Shown here in pieces: positions 45,301 to 52,561 of a stretch of 64,000 nt of DNA. Source of the stretch: Thiobius zoothamnicola (GTDB lineage Bacteria > Pseudomonadota > Gammaproteobacteria > Chromatiales > Chromatiaceae); contig OY782758.1 of assembly GCA_963678215.1 (NCBI GenBank), positions 1,364,001-1,428,000 on the forward strand. The letters run 5' to 3'. The notes under the pieces are model-generated. The model did no database searches and was not told where the DNA came from. It was given only the letters and a program-made list of their open reading frames with translations. The position numbers and the translations under genes are program-made. How positions within the stretch are numbered: the first letter of the stretch is position 1; every line of letters starts with the position of its first letter.

Positions 45301-46890
45301 CTGTGTGGGCTGGATATCGACAAGGAAAACCTGGACATCAGCCGTGACCGACTGGGGCGCGATAAGGAGCGCCGTGGGCAACATGGCTTTATCATGCAAC
45401 AAAGTTACAGCCAAGCGGGGGCACTAGCCAAGCAACGCGCAGGCCATAACAGCCACTTTGGCATGCATGCCCTAGACTATGCAGAACCAGCCATCGCTAT
45501 CGTTAACCGGGAATATGGCTACAACCAAGCCAATGATCTGACAAAGGTGGATGATAACCGCTGGGGACAAACTCACTACCAACATGACCGGTCCGCCCGG
45601 CTGGTGGGTGCGGCCAACCAAGCACAGGGCACAGAGCAATTTCACTATGATTTAATCGGCCAGATCCGGCAAAAACACCAACAGGTGGGTAATTACCCGG
45701 ACGCGCCTGAACCTACCGCCTTTCATCACAATGCCCAAGGCCTGCCGGAACAGGCCGGGCCTTGCCACTATGCCTATGACCCGGATGGCCGTGTCATCCA
45801 CAAAACCGTGCAGCGCAAAGGCTTCCGACCCAAGACATGGTATTACGCCTGGAATGCACTGGATCAACTGATCCGTGTCACTACGCCGACAGGGGAAGAA
45901 TGGCAATACGCCTATGATCCGCTGGGCAGAAGAATCAACAAATACAACCCGCAAACCCACACCAGCCACCATTACATCTGGGACGGGGATGTCATCCTGC
46001 AGGAAATCACCCTGACCGGTGAAGGTGAAGCACAACAAACCGACATCACCACTTGGCACCATGAAGGCTTTACCCCATTGCTCAAGGAACAACAGGGGCA
46101 GGTCTACCATGTCATCACCGACCCGGTTGGCACACCCAAGGAACTGTTGACCGCCGAAGGCGAACTGGCCTGGTCCGGTTACCATCAAACCTGGGGACAA
46201 CTGTACCAAACCCGCTATGGCCGCCGGGAAAACCAGACCGATTGCCCAATCCGCTATCCGGGCCAATACGAAGATGCCGAAAGCGGTTTACACTACAACC
46301 GATTCCGGTACTATGATCCCGATATCGGGCAATACCTCAGCCCCGACCCGATCGGTCTGGAAGGTGGGCTACAGCCACATGCGTATGTGCCGGATCCGAC
46401 TGGGTGGGTGGATCCTTTGGGGTTGGCGGTTTGCTCTGCTAGATATAATCGTTATAAATTTTTAAGAAAACAAGGTTTTAGCGCTAAAGATGCAGCCCAC
46501 TATTCAAAAGGGGATACTAATATGCATGTTGCAGAACGGCATGGTCCCCATGTGTCAAACGCTCAACTTATTCAAAGAGCTCGAACAGGGAGATTGCCAG
46601 ATACCGGTCAAATTCCTAATTATATTGCAAATGGTGGAGGCAATCCTCCTGACGCTACAAAGTTTTCTTCTTGGAGTAATTTTAAGAAAGCTTACGATGC
46701 TGCTCATAGAAATATTCCCGCAGGAGGAAATAGTCCTGTTGTAATAAATATGGGAAGTTCAATAGGAGTTGGAGTTGATAAAATTACTAAGATAAATAGA
46801 ATACAAGGACTAAGGCCATCATTAAATACAGTAACTGCTGTATTTAAAAATAACAAATTGATTACTCTCTATCCAAATCTAAATCCTTGA
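42373..46890 (+). CDS. PAAR-Rhs polymorphic toxin, T6SS effector
   Basis: This protein has 1505 residues. Two N-terminal hydrophobic regions (about residues 6-34 and 57-112) are the chaperone-bound segments of class I Rhs effectors. A PAAR-like region (about 125-200, VARAGIDTVACVKHSPPPLI ... GCTTVIAGTGQA) would cap the VgrG spike. From about 320 the Rhs shell runs as many YD repeats (FEYDAQDCLSRVRRL and similar) to the self-cleavage site DPTGWVDPLGL near residue 1350. The last ~154 residues are the toxin: NMHVAERHGPHVSNAQLIQR, then ATKFSSWSNFKKAYDAA. This pattern resembles RNase A-like/BECR-type CdiA-CT nucleases but is not certain. The tip is clearly AT-richer than the shell. The ATG at 42373 (AGGA eight bases upstream) is preferred over the GTG at 42370. 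Confidence 0.9.
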   Translation: MSKGKCLAGLALGAAPVLAMEVVGPMVLGALMGADEAPPKTPPKPVVTVGHHHKHTSFWAALAGAVVGALVAAAITVAAVAIIGVTGGLAVAAVGILATLAFSAVISAAQSAVTDAINSMLPCDDGPASTGSPNVSAEGSPVARAGIDTVACVKHSPPPLIAQGSETVAANEAPLVRVDDKSACGATFKQGCTTVIAGTGQATVVEIEEELSRWQRALIMGVEFLMPPSKGMVKGLGRAISRGVKSLPKALAGFGRNTARSRSVGNMLRGAGARLGGALKGALAGVCAIGRAKYDDFAARVKCSKSAKGPFSWFKKALFGDPIDAATGAVVDQREDFSIGNSLEIRFERHYNSQLDSSGWLGRGWTTSFSDYLELARGEEQITYHGPDGRAIPFDLPHTADMGFNRHVPHLTLRRHDEGYSLYNHQDGQNLYFVRIGQQRALLSAIADDHGNNARFAFDRKNRPIGLHHSDGIQLRFEYDAQDCLSRVRRLDTPHPYTLAEYKVEHGLLREANATEGHHFHYEYDDHERLSRWSDLSHTWVIYEYDRQGRCIASAGAQGFYRVQLHYDTEHKRTRAIDSQGRITDFYFDDQQQLIAKVEPDNATTRYAYNEYGQLVEETDPLGHTEQYGYDTHTGLMLSHTDAAGQSTTYEYDDQLRLSVLTDPLGQSWLYDYNARGALTSLSRPDGQAEQYRYDSQGNLTSILRHDGAQQTFQYDERHRLKEWSDWNNARYLYRYDSQDRLISILDPEFREQSHTYDARGLLASIRLPGGGVQRFGYDTERNLVEQKDEMNRGSHAQYGAFDLLHNHTDAEGRTYHYTYDADQLLPGKVTAPDGREYRFERDHAGRVLRETNYAGGETHYTYDLGGRLSSKQDPMGQTLHYQHDANGAVTEIEADGSRIQYQYDALGRLVQAQNAHSILTWQYDELGRVIQTTQNDQAIDYEYDKSGYCHQRTLQPGPWNQTPHKTQYRRDANGELCGLDIDKENLDISRDRLGRDKERRGQHGFIMQQSYSQAGALAKQRAGHNSHFGMHALDYAEPAIAIVNREYGYNQANDLTKVDDNRWGQTHYQHDRSARLVGAANQAQGTEQFHYDLIGQIRQKHQQVGNYPDAPEPTAFHHNAQGLPEQAGPCHYAYDPDGRVIHKTVQRKGFRPKTWYYAWNALDQLIRVTTPTGEEWQYAYDPLGRRINKYNPQTHTSHHYIWDGDVILQEITLTGEGEAQQTDITTWHHEGFTPLLKEQQGQVYHVITDPVGTPKELLTAEGELAWSGYHQTWGQLYQTRYGRRENQTDCPIRYPGQYEDAESGLHYNRFRYYDPDIGQYLSPDPIGLEGGLQPHAYVPDPTGWVDPLGLAVCSARYNRYKFLRKQGFSAKDAAHYSKGDTNMHVAERHGPHVSNAQLIQRARTGRLPDTGQIPNYIANGGGNPPDATKFSSWSNFKKAYDAAHRNIPAGGNSPVVINMGSSIGVGVDKITKINRIQGLRPSLNTVTAVFKNNKLITLYPNLNP

Positions 46891-46910
46891 CAATACCTAG
46901 AATATTAAAA

Positions 46911-47318
46911 ATGAAAAAATCAGATAAAAAAAAGTTTAGGAAAAAGTATCTCAAAGAACGAAAAGAGATATTAGCAAAAAATGGTTTTATTTTTGAAGCA
47001 TTAGTAGGTTTTCATAATTGGGGGGCTGACTTACCAGATAGAGAATATAAATTCTATATGTGCAATACGTCATCTTCTTCAGATATAACACGCTGGTTTA
47101 ATGAGATTATTTACCCCTTTCACGCTAAATTACACGGAGAAAGTCAATCAAAATTGATTGAATTCATCTCATTGTATGAAAGCGGACAAACCGATCAGAT
47201 ACTTGCTGGCATTAATGGAAGTCTTGTAGATGGAGCTATTGTTGGATTAGAAGAAAATGATAATAAAAAAAAATTCTTTGAAGTTTTAGCCAGACTTATT
47301 TCTAGAAAAATTTCTTAG
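46911..47318 (+). CDS. Probable immunity protein of the Rhs toxin
   Basis: This 135-residue soluble protein has a basic N-terminus (MKKSDKKKFRKKYLKERKE) and a compact domain (EALVGFHNWGADLPDREYKF, EIIYPFHAKLHGESQSKLIE, NGSLVDGAIVGLEEN). It starts 20 bases after the rhs stop, shares the AT-rich composition of the toxin tip and has no signal peptide, as expected for an inhibitor of a cytoplasmic nuclease. A TTG at 46887 overlapping the rhs stop is a less likely start. No named family recognised. Confidence 0.7.
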   Translation: MKKSDKKKFRKKYLKERKEILAKNGFIFEALVGFHNWGADLPDREYKFYMCNTSSSSDITRWFNEIIYPFHAKLHGESQSKLIEFISLYESGQTDQILAGINGSLVDGAIVGLEENDNKKKFFEVLARLISRKIS

Positions 47319-47512
47319 CCCGCGTAGATACTCTGTTCGAAGTCAAGGCCGTAAGGCGCAAAAATCAAGGCACGGCATTAGGGACAGACCACGGTTTATT
47401 GAAAAACATCAAGAATGATATTCATTTCCCAGCTTATAAAAAGTGCTTTGTAGACAATGACTTAACGCTTAACTTACTGGCATTGGGCCTGAGGCTATTG
47501 GTAAGGCAATGA
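47306..47512 (+). pseudogene. Short coding remnant, possibly an orphan toxin tip
   Basis: After the immunity gene one frame stays open for about 68 codons (DTLFEVKAVRRKNQG, GTDHGLLKNIKNDIHFPAYK) with no start codon or ribosome site. The EVK could be the ExK of a restriction-fold nuclease, and displaced toxin tips downstream of rhs genes are a known pattern. The evidence is weak, and the end overlaps hemY. Confidence 0.3.
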
Positions 47513-48775
47513 AGCCAATACGGGTTGCTCATCAACCAGTGGCCGATTCAATGGATTGCTCCCGATATCTTTCGGTAAAGGGATTTGACTCTGGCGATGA
47601 TCGATATTGAGCGCTTTACGGTACAACCGCATCGCGATTTCTCCTTCCCCCATATGTTCAAGTAATCGCCCCAACTCCCGGTAAGCGGCCAGAGGCGGGT
47701 TATCCCCGGCGATGCTGGCTTCCAAATAGCTGCGCGCCTTACCCCATAATCTGGCCCGCATGCTCAGACGCCCGAGCGCCAGCAACAAGACCGGGTCACC
47801 AGGATGATCATCCAAAAATTTTTCCAACCAAAGCAAAGGCGCGCCTGGCTCAGGAAATTCCATTAAGCCATACAATTCAACCAATGGCGTATGCCAATCT
47901 TGGCGCAAAGCTTGGCGTAATAACGTTTCAGCACCAACATGATGCCGACACTCTTGTAAGTAGCCGACATATTCGACGATGATCTCAGGATCCGCTTGTA
48001 AAACTTTTGGCATGTCATGCCAGATTCCGGTCAGCATATCCGCATCATCCGCACGATGGGCTGCCTGCAACAGCCTTCGATAGGTGATGATTTCCAGTTG
48101 ATTTAACGCCTCCGTTTTCTCCACTTTATGACGGCGCAATGCCGGGATCAACTCACGCAGACTTTCCCAATCCCCCAATTGTTCATATAACCGACGCAAC
48201 AAGCGTAAAACATAAGTCTGTTGCGGCGCGACCTGGCGGAGGTGTTGTAAAGTCGCCAACGCCTGTTCCTGTTGATGGTCAGCCATTTGTAATTCCGCCT
48301 GGGTTAACCCCACAATCACCTGGGCGGCTGGCATGTTTTCATACGCCAATCGAATGTAGGCATCACGTCGATCATGCGCACCCTGCAACTGGGCAGCGCG
48401 GGCAGCGGCAAGATAATGCGATAGCGGAATTTCCATCTGGCCGCCGTATTTCAACAGACTACGCTCTGCCTTGCGCCAACGCCCCGCCGACATCGCCAGC
48501 AGACCTTTGTTCATCGCCGTTTGCGCAAGGCGCGCGCTACGTTGATGCCGCCAATAGCGCAGATCACTGGGCAGATGGTAAGCACGAATGCTGAATCGAA
48601 GCATAAAATACAAGCCGACGAACAACAGGGCGATTAACCCCAAAGCAAGCGCCAGGCTGAGTTCAATGGTATAACCACTGGCGGCGATCAGCACATAACC
48701 ATTACCATCATAGATCAGGATGCCCAAAATAGCGCCGAATAACAGTATCAACCATAATTTGAACAGATTTTTCAT
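47495..48775 (-). CDS. hemY: HemY, haem-biosynthesis-associated TPR membrane protein
   Basis: This 426-residue protein has two N-terminal membrane segments (LWLILLFGAILGILIY and IELSLALALGLIALLFVGLYF), the HemY_N region (YHLPSDLRYWRHQRSARLAQ) and a series of TPR-like helical repeats. It overlaps hemX by four bases. In gammaproteobacteria the pair usually follows hemC-hemD; those genes are not upstream here. The molecular role is not fully established (scaffold or regulator at the late porphyrin steps). Confidence 0.9.
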   Translation of the reverse strand: MKNLFKLWLILLFGAILGILIYDGNGYVLIAASGYTIELSLALALGLIALLFVGLYFMLRFSIRAYHLPSDLRYWRHQRSARLAQTAMNKGLLAMSAGRWRKAERSLLKYGGQMEIPLSHYLAAARAAQLQGAHDRRDAYIRLAYENMPAAQVIVGLTQAELQMADHQQEQALATLQHLRQVAPQQTYVLRLLRRLYEQLGDWESLRELIPALRRHKVEKTEALNQLEIITYRRLLQAAHRADDADMLTGIWHDMPKVLQADPEIIVEYVGYLQECRHHVGAETLLRQALRQDWHTPLVELYGLMEFPEPGAPLLWLEKFLDDHPGDPVLLLALGRLSMRARLWGKARSYLEASIAGDNPPLAAYRELGRLLEHMGEGEIAMRLYRKALNIDHRQSQIPLPKDIGSNPLNRPLVDEQPVLASLPYQ

Positions 48776-49968
48776 CGTCCTTCATCCCCATCCGGCCAGG
48801 GCAAAGCAGGATCATGGACCAACTGGCGGCGTGTCTGCAATACACTAAGCGATGCACTGATATCCGGTAAATTGGGACGGATATTGATCTTTCTCAGCTC
48901 ATCCAACGTTTCACCAACCTGTTGGGTCACCGTATGATCCGCATCAAAGTAATGATTCAACCAACGGCGAACATTGTCCAGACTTTCACCATACAAACCA
49001 TTATCCACGCGTACAACCGCAAGACGGGCGACTTCCAGGTATTGGCGAATATTTTCATACAGAAAGAACTGGTGTTCAGGCGGTAAGATCATTGGCGCTG
49101 AACCATCATATCGCCGGATACGTATTGCCTCTTTGAAGCCTTGCCAAAGATCGTCCAATAAAGTATCCCAATTACGCTCATGCCGGGGCGCACTTTTTAA
49201 TTCAGGTGATAAAGGTTGGGCCTCAGTCACCACAAACTTTAACGGCAATTGCGGAACCTGCTCAATTAAATGCCGCAAGCGCGTCGCAATACGCTCTACA
49301 TCCGGCAAGTCCACCTTATTCAACTTACCGAAATCCCGCGCGATCTGTTCGCGCACGGGCATCCAGCTTGGCGCCTGTGCATCGCGCAAACGCTCGTCCG
49401 CCAACCTCAAAGCGATACGGGCCGTTTCAACATCCCGGGCCAGGTTGAGTCGATGATTGGCGATCCGCACTAAATATTCCGCTTCAGCGATGCGCCATTG
49501 ATTGCCGGAAGTGCCTATGCGACGTCGCACATCAATAAGGCTAGCTGTCAACTCAGCTTCCCTCTGCCGCAGCCGCTGGCGCTCAGACCGGAGTTTTTGT
49601 TCTTGCACACCAAAATCCTGTTGAGCCAACCGGATGATTTCCCGCTGCTCATCGGCTTGGCGGACTTGCTCGGTTAACAAATCCGCCTGTTCGCCGACAG
49701 TCTGTCTGGCGTTCTTTAACTGCTCCCTGACTTGTTCCTGAGCCTGCGCGTTACGCTCAATCCGGGCCTTTATCGTGATGAGATCCCGGGCTATTTCCTG
49801 TGCATATTGGTAGGCGACAAACAACAGGCCTGATGCCATCACCAAAACCAGCATGGCGATCATGAATAACCATTTGGCGGTTCGGGATGCATTCACTCGC
49901 GGACTCGTTTCCGCTGAATCAGGCGTAACATCAATCATGACAGCATGCCGCCCATTTTCATTATTCAT
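48772..49968 (-). CDS. hemX: HemX family membrane protein
   Basis: This 398-residue protein has one N-terminal membrane segment (WLFMIAMLVLVMASGLLFVA), a long coiled coil (about 70-150) and the HemX core (NQWRIAEAEYLVRIANHRLN, then LADERLRDAQAPSWMPVR). It is sometimes annotated as uroporphyrin-III C-methyltransferase, but it has no SAM-binding motif. It is the first gene of the hemX-hemY pair. hemC and hemD are not next to it. Confidence 0.9.
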   Translation of the reverse strand: MNNENGRHAVMIDVTPDSAETSPRVNASRTAKWLFMIAMLVLVMASGLLFVAYQYAQEIARDLITIKARIERNAQAQEQVREQLKNARQTVGEQADLLTEQVRQADEQREIIRLAQQDFGVQEQKLRSERQRLRQREAELTASLIDVRRRIGTSGNQWRIAEAEYLVRIANHRLNLARDVETARIALRLADERLRDAQAPSWMPVREQIARDFGKLNKVDLPDVERIATRLRHLIEQVPQLPLKFVVTEAQPLSPELKSAPRHERNWDTLLDDLWQGFKEAIRIRRYDGSAPMILPPEHQFFLYENIRQYLEVARLAVVRVDNGLYGESLDNVRRWLNHYFDADHTVTQQVGETLDELRKINIRPNLPDISASLSVLQTRRQLVHDPALPWPDGDEGR

Positions 49969-50187
49969 GAAATCACTACCCTCACATTAACAAACCTGCG
50001 TAACATTCTAGTACCCTGTCAGTTTTAATTTTAGGATCATTATAGATTAGGCACGACGCGGTCTCCCTGGGGCTTTGCCCAAACGACTATTCGCCATGAT
50101 TGAGTTGATGGAGAACATCAACCCATGACTTGAATGCCATAACCCTTTTAATCATCCATCAACTGCAATAAAGGATACCTCTCTAAC

Positions 50188-50679
50188 ATGACTTGGCGTT
50201 GGAAACATTGGTTGCGGGATATCCTGCTGATTATCCTGATATTCACAGCCGTTCAATGGTGGCGCAGCCGTGATTTGCCCTCCGGAATTACCGCCCCCAG
50301 TCTCGCTGGTCCTTCATTGGAGGGACAACCAATGGCTTTGAGCAATTACCGGGGGGAGCCTGTGTTAGTCCATTTCTGGGCGACTTGGTGCCCGATATGC
50401 CGTTTACAGGATGGCGGCGTGGCGAGTATTGCGCAACGTTATCCGGTCATCAGCGTGGCGACGACTTCCGGCAGCGCAGGCGAAATCCAGACCTACCTTG
50501 AATCAGAAGGGCTGGACATGCCGGTGATGTTGGATGAATCTGGCGATTTGGCCCGGCGCTGGGGTGTGCGCGGTGTACCCACCAGCTTTGTGATAGATAG
50601 CCAGGGAAACATTGATTATGCGACCACTGGCTATTCAACGGAACTTGGTTTGCGTCTCCGCCTGGCGTTAGCCAATTAA
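50188..50679 (+). CDS. Membrane-anchored thioredoxin-like disulfide oxidoreductase (TlpA/ScsD-like)
   Basis: This 163-residue protein has an N-terminal anchor (DILLIILIFTAVQWW) and a periplasmic thioredoxin domain with the CXXC site in FWATWCPICRLQDGG and cis-Pro in GVRGVPTSFVID. It is related to TlpA/ScsD proteins that reduce periplasmic disulfides or take part in cytochrome c maturation or copper tolerance. The CPIC dipeptide and lack of partner genes leave the client open. It converges on the MlaC-like gene with a four-base gap. Confidence 0.82.
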   Translation: MTWRWKHWLRDILLIILIFTAVQWWRSRDLPSGITAPSLAGPSLEGQPMALSNYRGEPVLVHFWATWCPICRLQDGGVASIAQRYPVISVATTSGSAGEIQTYLESEGLDMPVMLDESGDLARRWGVRGVPTSFVIDSQGNIDYATTGYSTELGLRLRLALAN

Positions 50680-50683
50680 TACC

Positions 50684-51280
50684 CTATCTCATGCCGCCCA
50701 TCGCCTGATACATCTCACGGGTGAAACGCTTGGCTAATTCACGACGATAATACATCACCACACTGTGTCCGTTGGCCGCCACATCCGTAATCACCCAATG
50801 GTTCGAACCACGCTGCATGCGAAAATCCACCCGCGCCGGATATTGCGTCTCACCAATCATCAATACAGTGATATAGGCTGTGCGACCATCCTGCGTGACG
50901 CGCGGCGACCTGTAGCGGATTTGCGGCTGACGGTAACTCATCAGGGCTTGAGTCAACCGGGTCAGCAACATACGTTTCATTTCCGTTTCCATGCGGACTT
51001 GTTTATCCTTGCTCAAATTCGCATAGAAGCGTCCGGCCGCCAGTCGCGCCATTTCCGCAAAGCCAAAGAATGGTGCAATCTCGGTATCCAGAAAACGGGC
51101 GATTTGCGCATTATCGGGCGCTGGCTGCTGTTGCATAAAAGTCAACAGGCGCTCAATGCCAACCCGTAATTGTTGCGCCGGTTTAAAAGGCTCATCCATC
51201 TGACTGGTGGAGTCGGCAGCGGTTTCGGCGAGCAGGAGCGGACTAATGAGCAAAGCAAGCAAGAGCAAAGTCGTTTTCAT
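50684..51280 (-). CDS. MlaC/Ttg2D-like phospholipid-binding periplasmic protein
   Basis: This 198-residue secreted protein has a signal MKTTLLLLALLISPLLLAET. The mature domain follows the MlaC/toluene-tolerance pattern: FLDTEIAPFFGFAEMARLAA, RMETEMKRMLLTRLTQAL, then YPARVDFRMQRGSNHW and WVITDVAANG. The start at 51280 has AGAGG six bases upstream. The other Mla components are not adjacent, so it may be a paralogue from outside the main mla operon. Confidence 0.82.
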   Translation of the reverse strand: MKTTLLLLALLISPLLLAETAADSTSQMDEPFKPAQQLRVGIERLLTFMQQQPAPDNAQIARFLDTEIAPFFGFAEMARLAAGRFYANLSKDKQVRMETEMKRMLLTRLTQALMSYRQPQIRYRSPRVTQDGRTAYITVLMIGETQYPARVDFRMQRGSNHWVITDVAANGHSVVMYYRRELAKRFTREMYQAMGGMR

Positions 51281-51332
51281 GAATGACCTCTTAAAGTAAA
51301 CAACACGTAGACGTAAATTGAATGCAGGCACA

Positions 51333-51875
51333 ATGACGCAAAATCAACAGGATGACAATACAAGAGGCATTTCCGGCACCATGGTTGCGGTGGCATGGAT
51401 CGTCGCCTTGGTTTTTATGGCGTATTTGTTTCAACAAATTCTGGATGATCGATACAATCCAAATCAGGGGCTGGACGAAAATCTCCCATTGGGAGAGACG
51501 CGGGAAGTCGTGCTTGACCGTAATGCTCAAGGGCATTATGTCGCCAATGGTCTGATCAATGGTCACCGGGTGACTTTTCTGGTGGATACCGGCGCAACAG
51601 ACGTGGCTTTACCTGAGAGCCTGGCAAAGCAGCTTCGTTTGCCCAAACAAACCGGAGGATTCAGCCAGACCGCCAACGGCACTGTCGCTGTGTGGGGAAC
51701 TACTTTGCGATCAGTGCAATTGGGCATCATTCAACTTAAGCAAGTCCGTGCCACCATTGTGCCGGGCATGGAAGCAGATTCACCGGTGCTGCTTGGCATG
51801 AGTTTTTTAAAACAGCTTGAATTGATTCAACGTGAGGGCCGTTTGACGCTGCGTCAGGGAGGCGCAAACGGCTAG
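51333..51875 (+). CDS. TIGR02281-type retropepsin-like aspartic protease
   Basis: This 180-residue protein has one N-terminal membrane segment (MVAVAWIVALVFMAYLF) and a periplasmic retropepsin fold with the catalytic VTFLVDTGATDVALPESLA motif. The hydrophobic ATIVPGMEADSPVLLGMSFL of the flap/second half is also present. Clan AA single-domain proteases of this kind act as dimers; substrates are unknown. It is divergent from the MlaC-like gene (52-base gap). Confidence 0.85.
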   Translation: MTQNQQDDNTRGISGTMVAVAWIVALVFMAYLFQQILDDRYNPNQGLDENLPLGETREVVLDRNAQGHYVANGLINGHRVTFLVDTGATDVALPESLAKQLRLPKQTGGFSQTANGTVAVWGTTLRSVQLGIIQLKQVRATIVPGMEADSPVLLGMSFLKQLELIQREGRLTLRQGGANG

Positions 51876-51891
51876 CAACAAGACAAGGCCG

Positions 51892-52530
51892 CTATCCGTT
51901 TGAGGCATCAGTCGCCTGAGAGTGATGAGCATACGTATTCCAGCCCAGGGAATAATCCCGCGCCTGGTTCCCCCAGGCAAACCACCCCTCTCTGGGACCA
52001 CGCGCGAATAATTCTATTCTGGGACCCCAGCTACATGCCTCAATAATCTTGTATTGTTCATCCGGCTTGCGGCTATGCTCCCGCTTCCGGGACACAATGA
52101 TGTTTTCCTGGCTACGGCCTGGTTGCAAAGTCCGCGCTTTTTTCCCTTTGACGCCAAACAGCACCACCTCGGTCACATTACGAAAATAAAATCCGACGCC
52201 GCGTCTGTCCGGGCCTCCATCTTTTCTTACTTTGTACCAGATCAACTGGGTTTTATACGTGAACCCCCAAGCTTGCATGACTTGCAAACCCTCTGCCAAT
52301 AAAGCATTTGGCACCCACAAATAAAGATGCGCTGTGTCCGCCAGGATGTTGCTCACTGGCAATGCCTTAATATCCTCCAGATCCATCGTCGGATAGCGGG
52401 ATAACCGTTTGTGCTCCGGGGCCATTTTGCCGGTGCGATTCTGGAACTGCCAAGGTGGATCAGCCAACACTGTGGCGAATTTCTGCCCGCCGACCGATTG
52501 CAATAAATTTTCAGACGGATTTACTGACAT
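51892..52530 (-). CDS. MT-A70-family adenine-N6 methyltransferase
   Basis: This 212-residue protein has the catalytic DPPW motif (TVLADPPWQFQNRTGKM) and the family blocks LYLWVPNALLAEGLQVM, FYFRNVTEVVLFGVKGKKA and RIELFARGPREGWFAWGNQ. Such enzymes methylate adenine in DNA; many are orphan or phage-derived. No restriction enzyme gene is adjacent. It follows rnr after 31 bases on the same strand and meets the protease gene end to end. Confidence 0.88.
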   Translation of the reverse strand: MSVNPSENLLQSVGGQKFATVLADPPWQFQNRTGKMAPEHKRLSRYPTMDLEDIKALPVSNILADTAHLYLWVPNALLAEGLQVMQAWGFTYKTQLIWYKVRKDGGPDRRGVGFYFRNVTEVVLFGVKGKKARTLQPGRSQENIIVSRKREHSRKPDEQYKIIEACSWGPRIELFARGPREGWFAWGNQARDYSLGWNTYAHHSQATDASNG

Positions 52531-52561
52531 TCATCGCCTCCAAAGGAAATCTGGTGATAGA

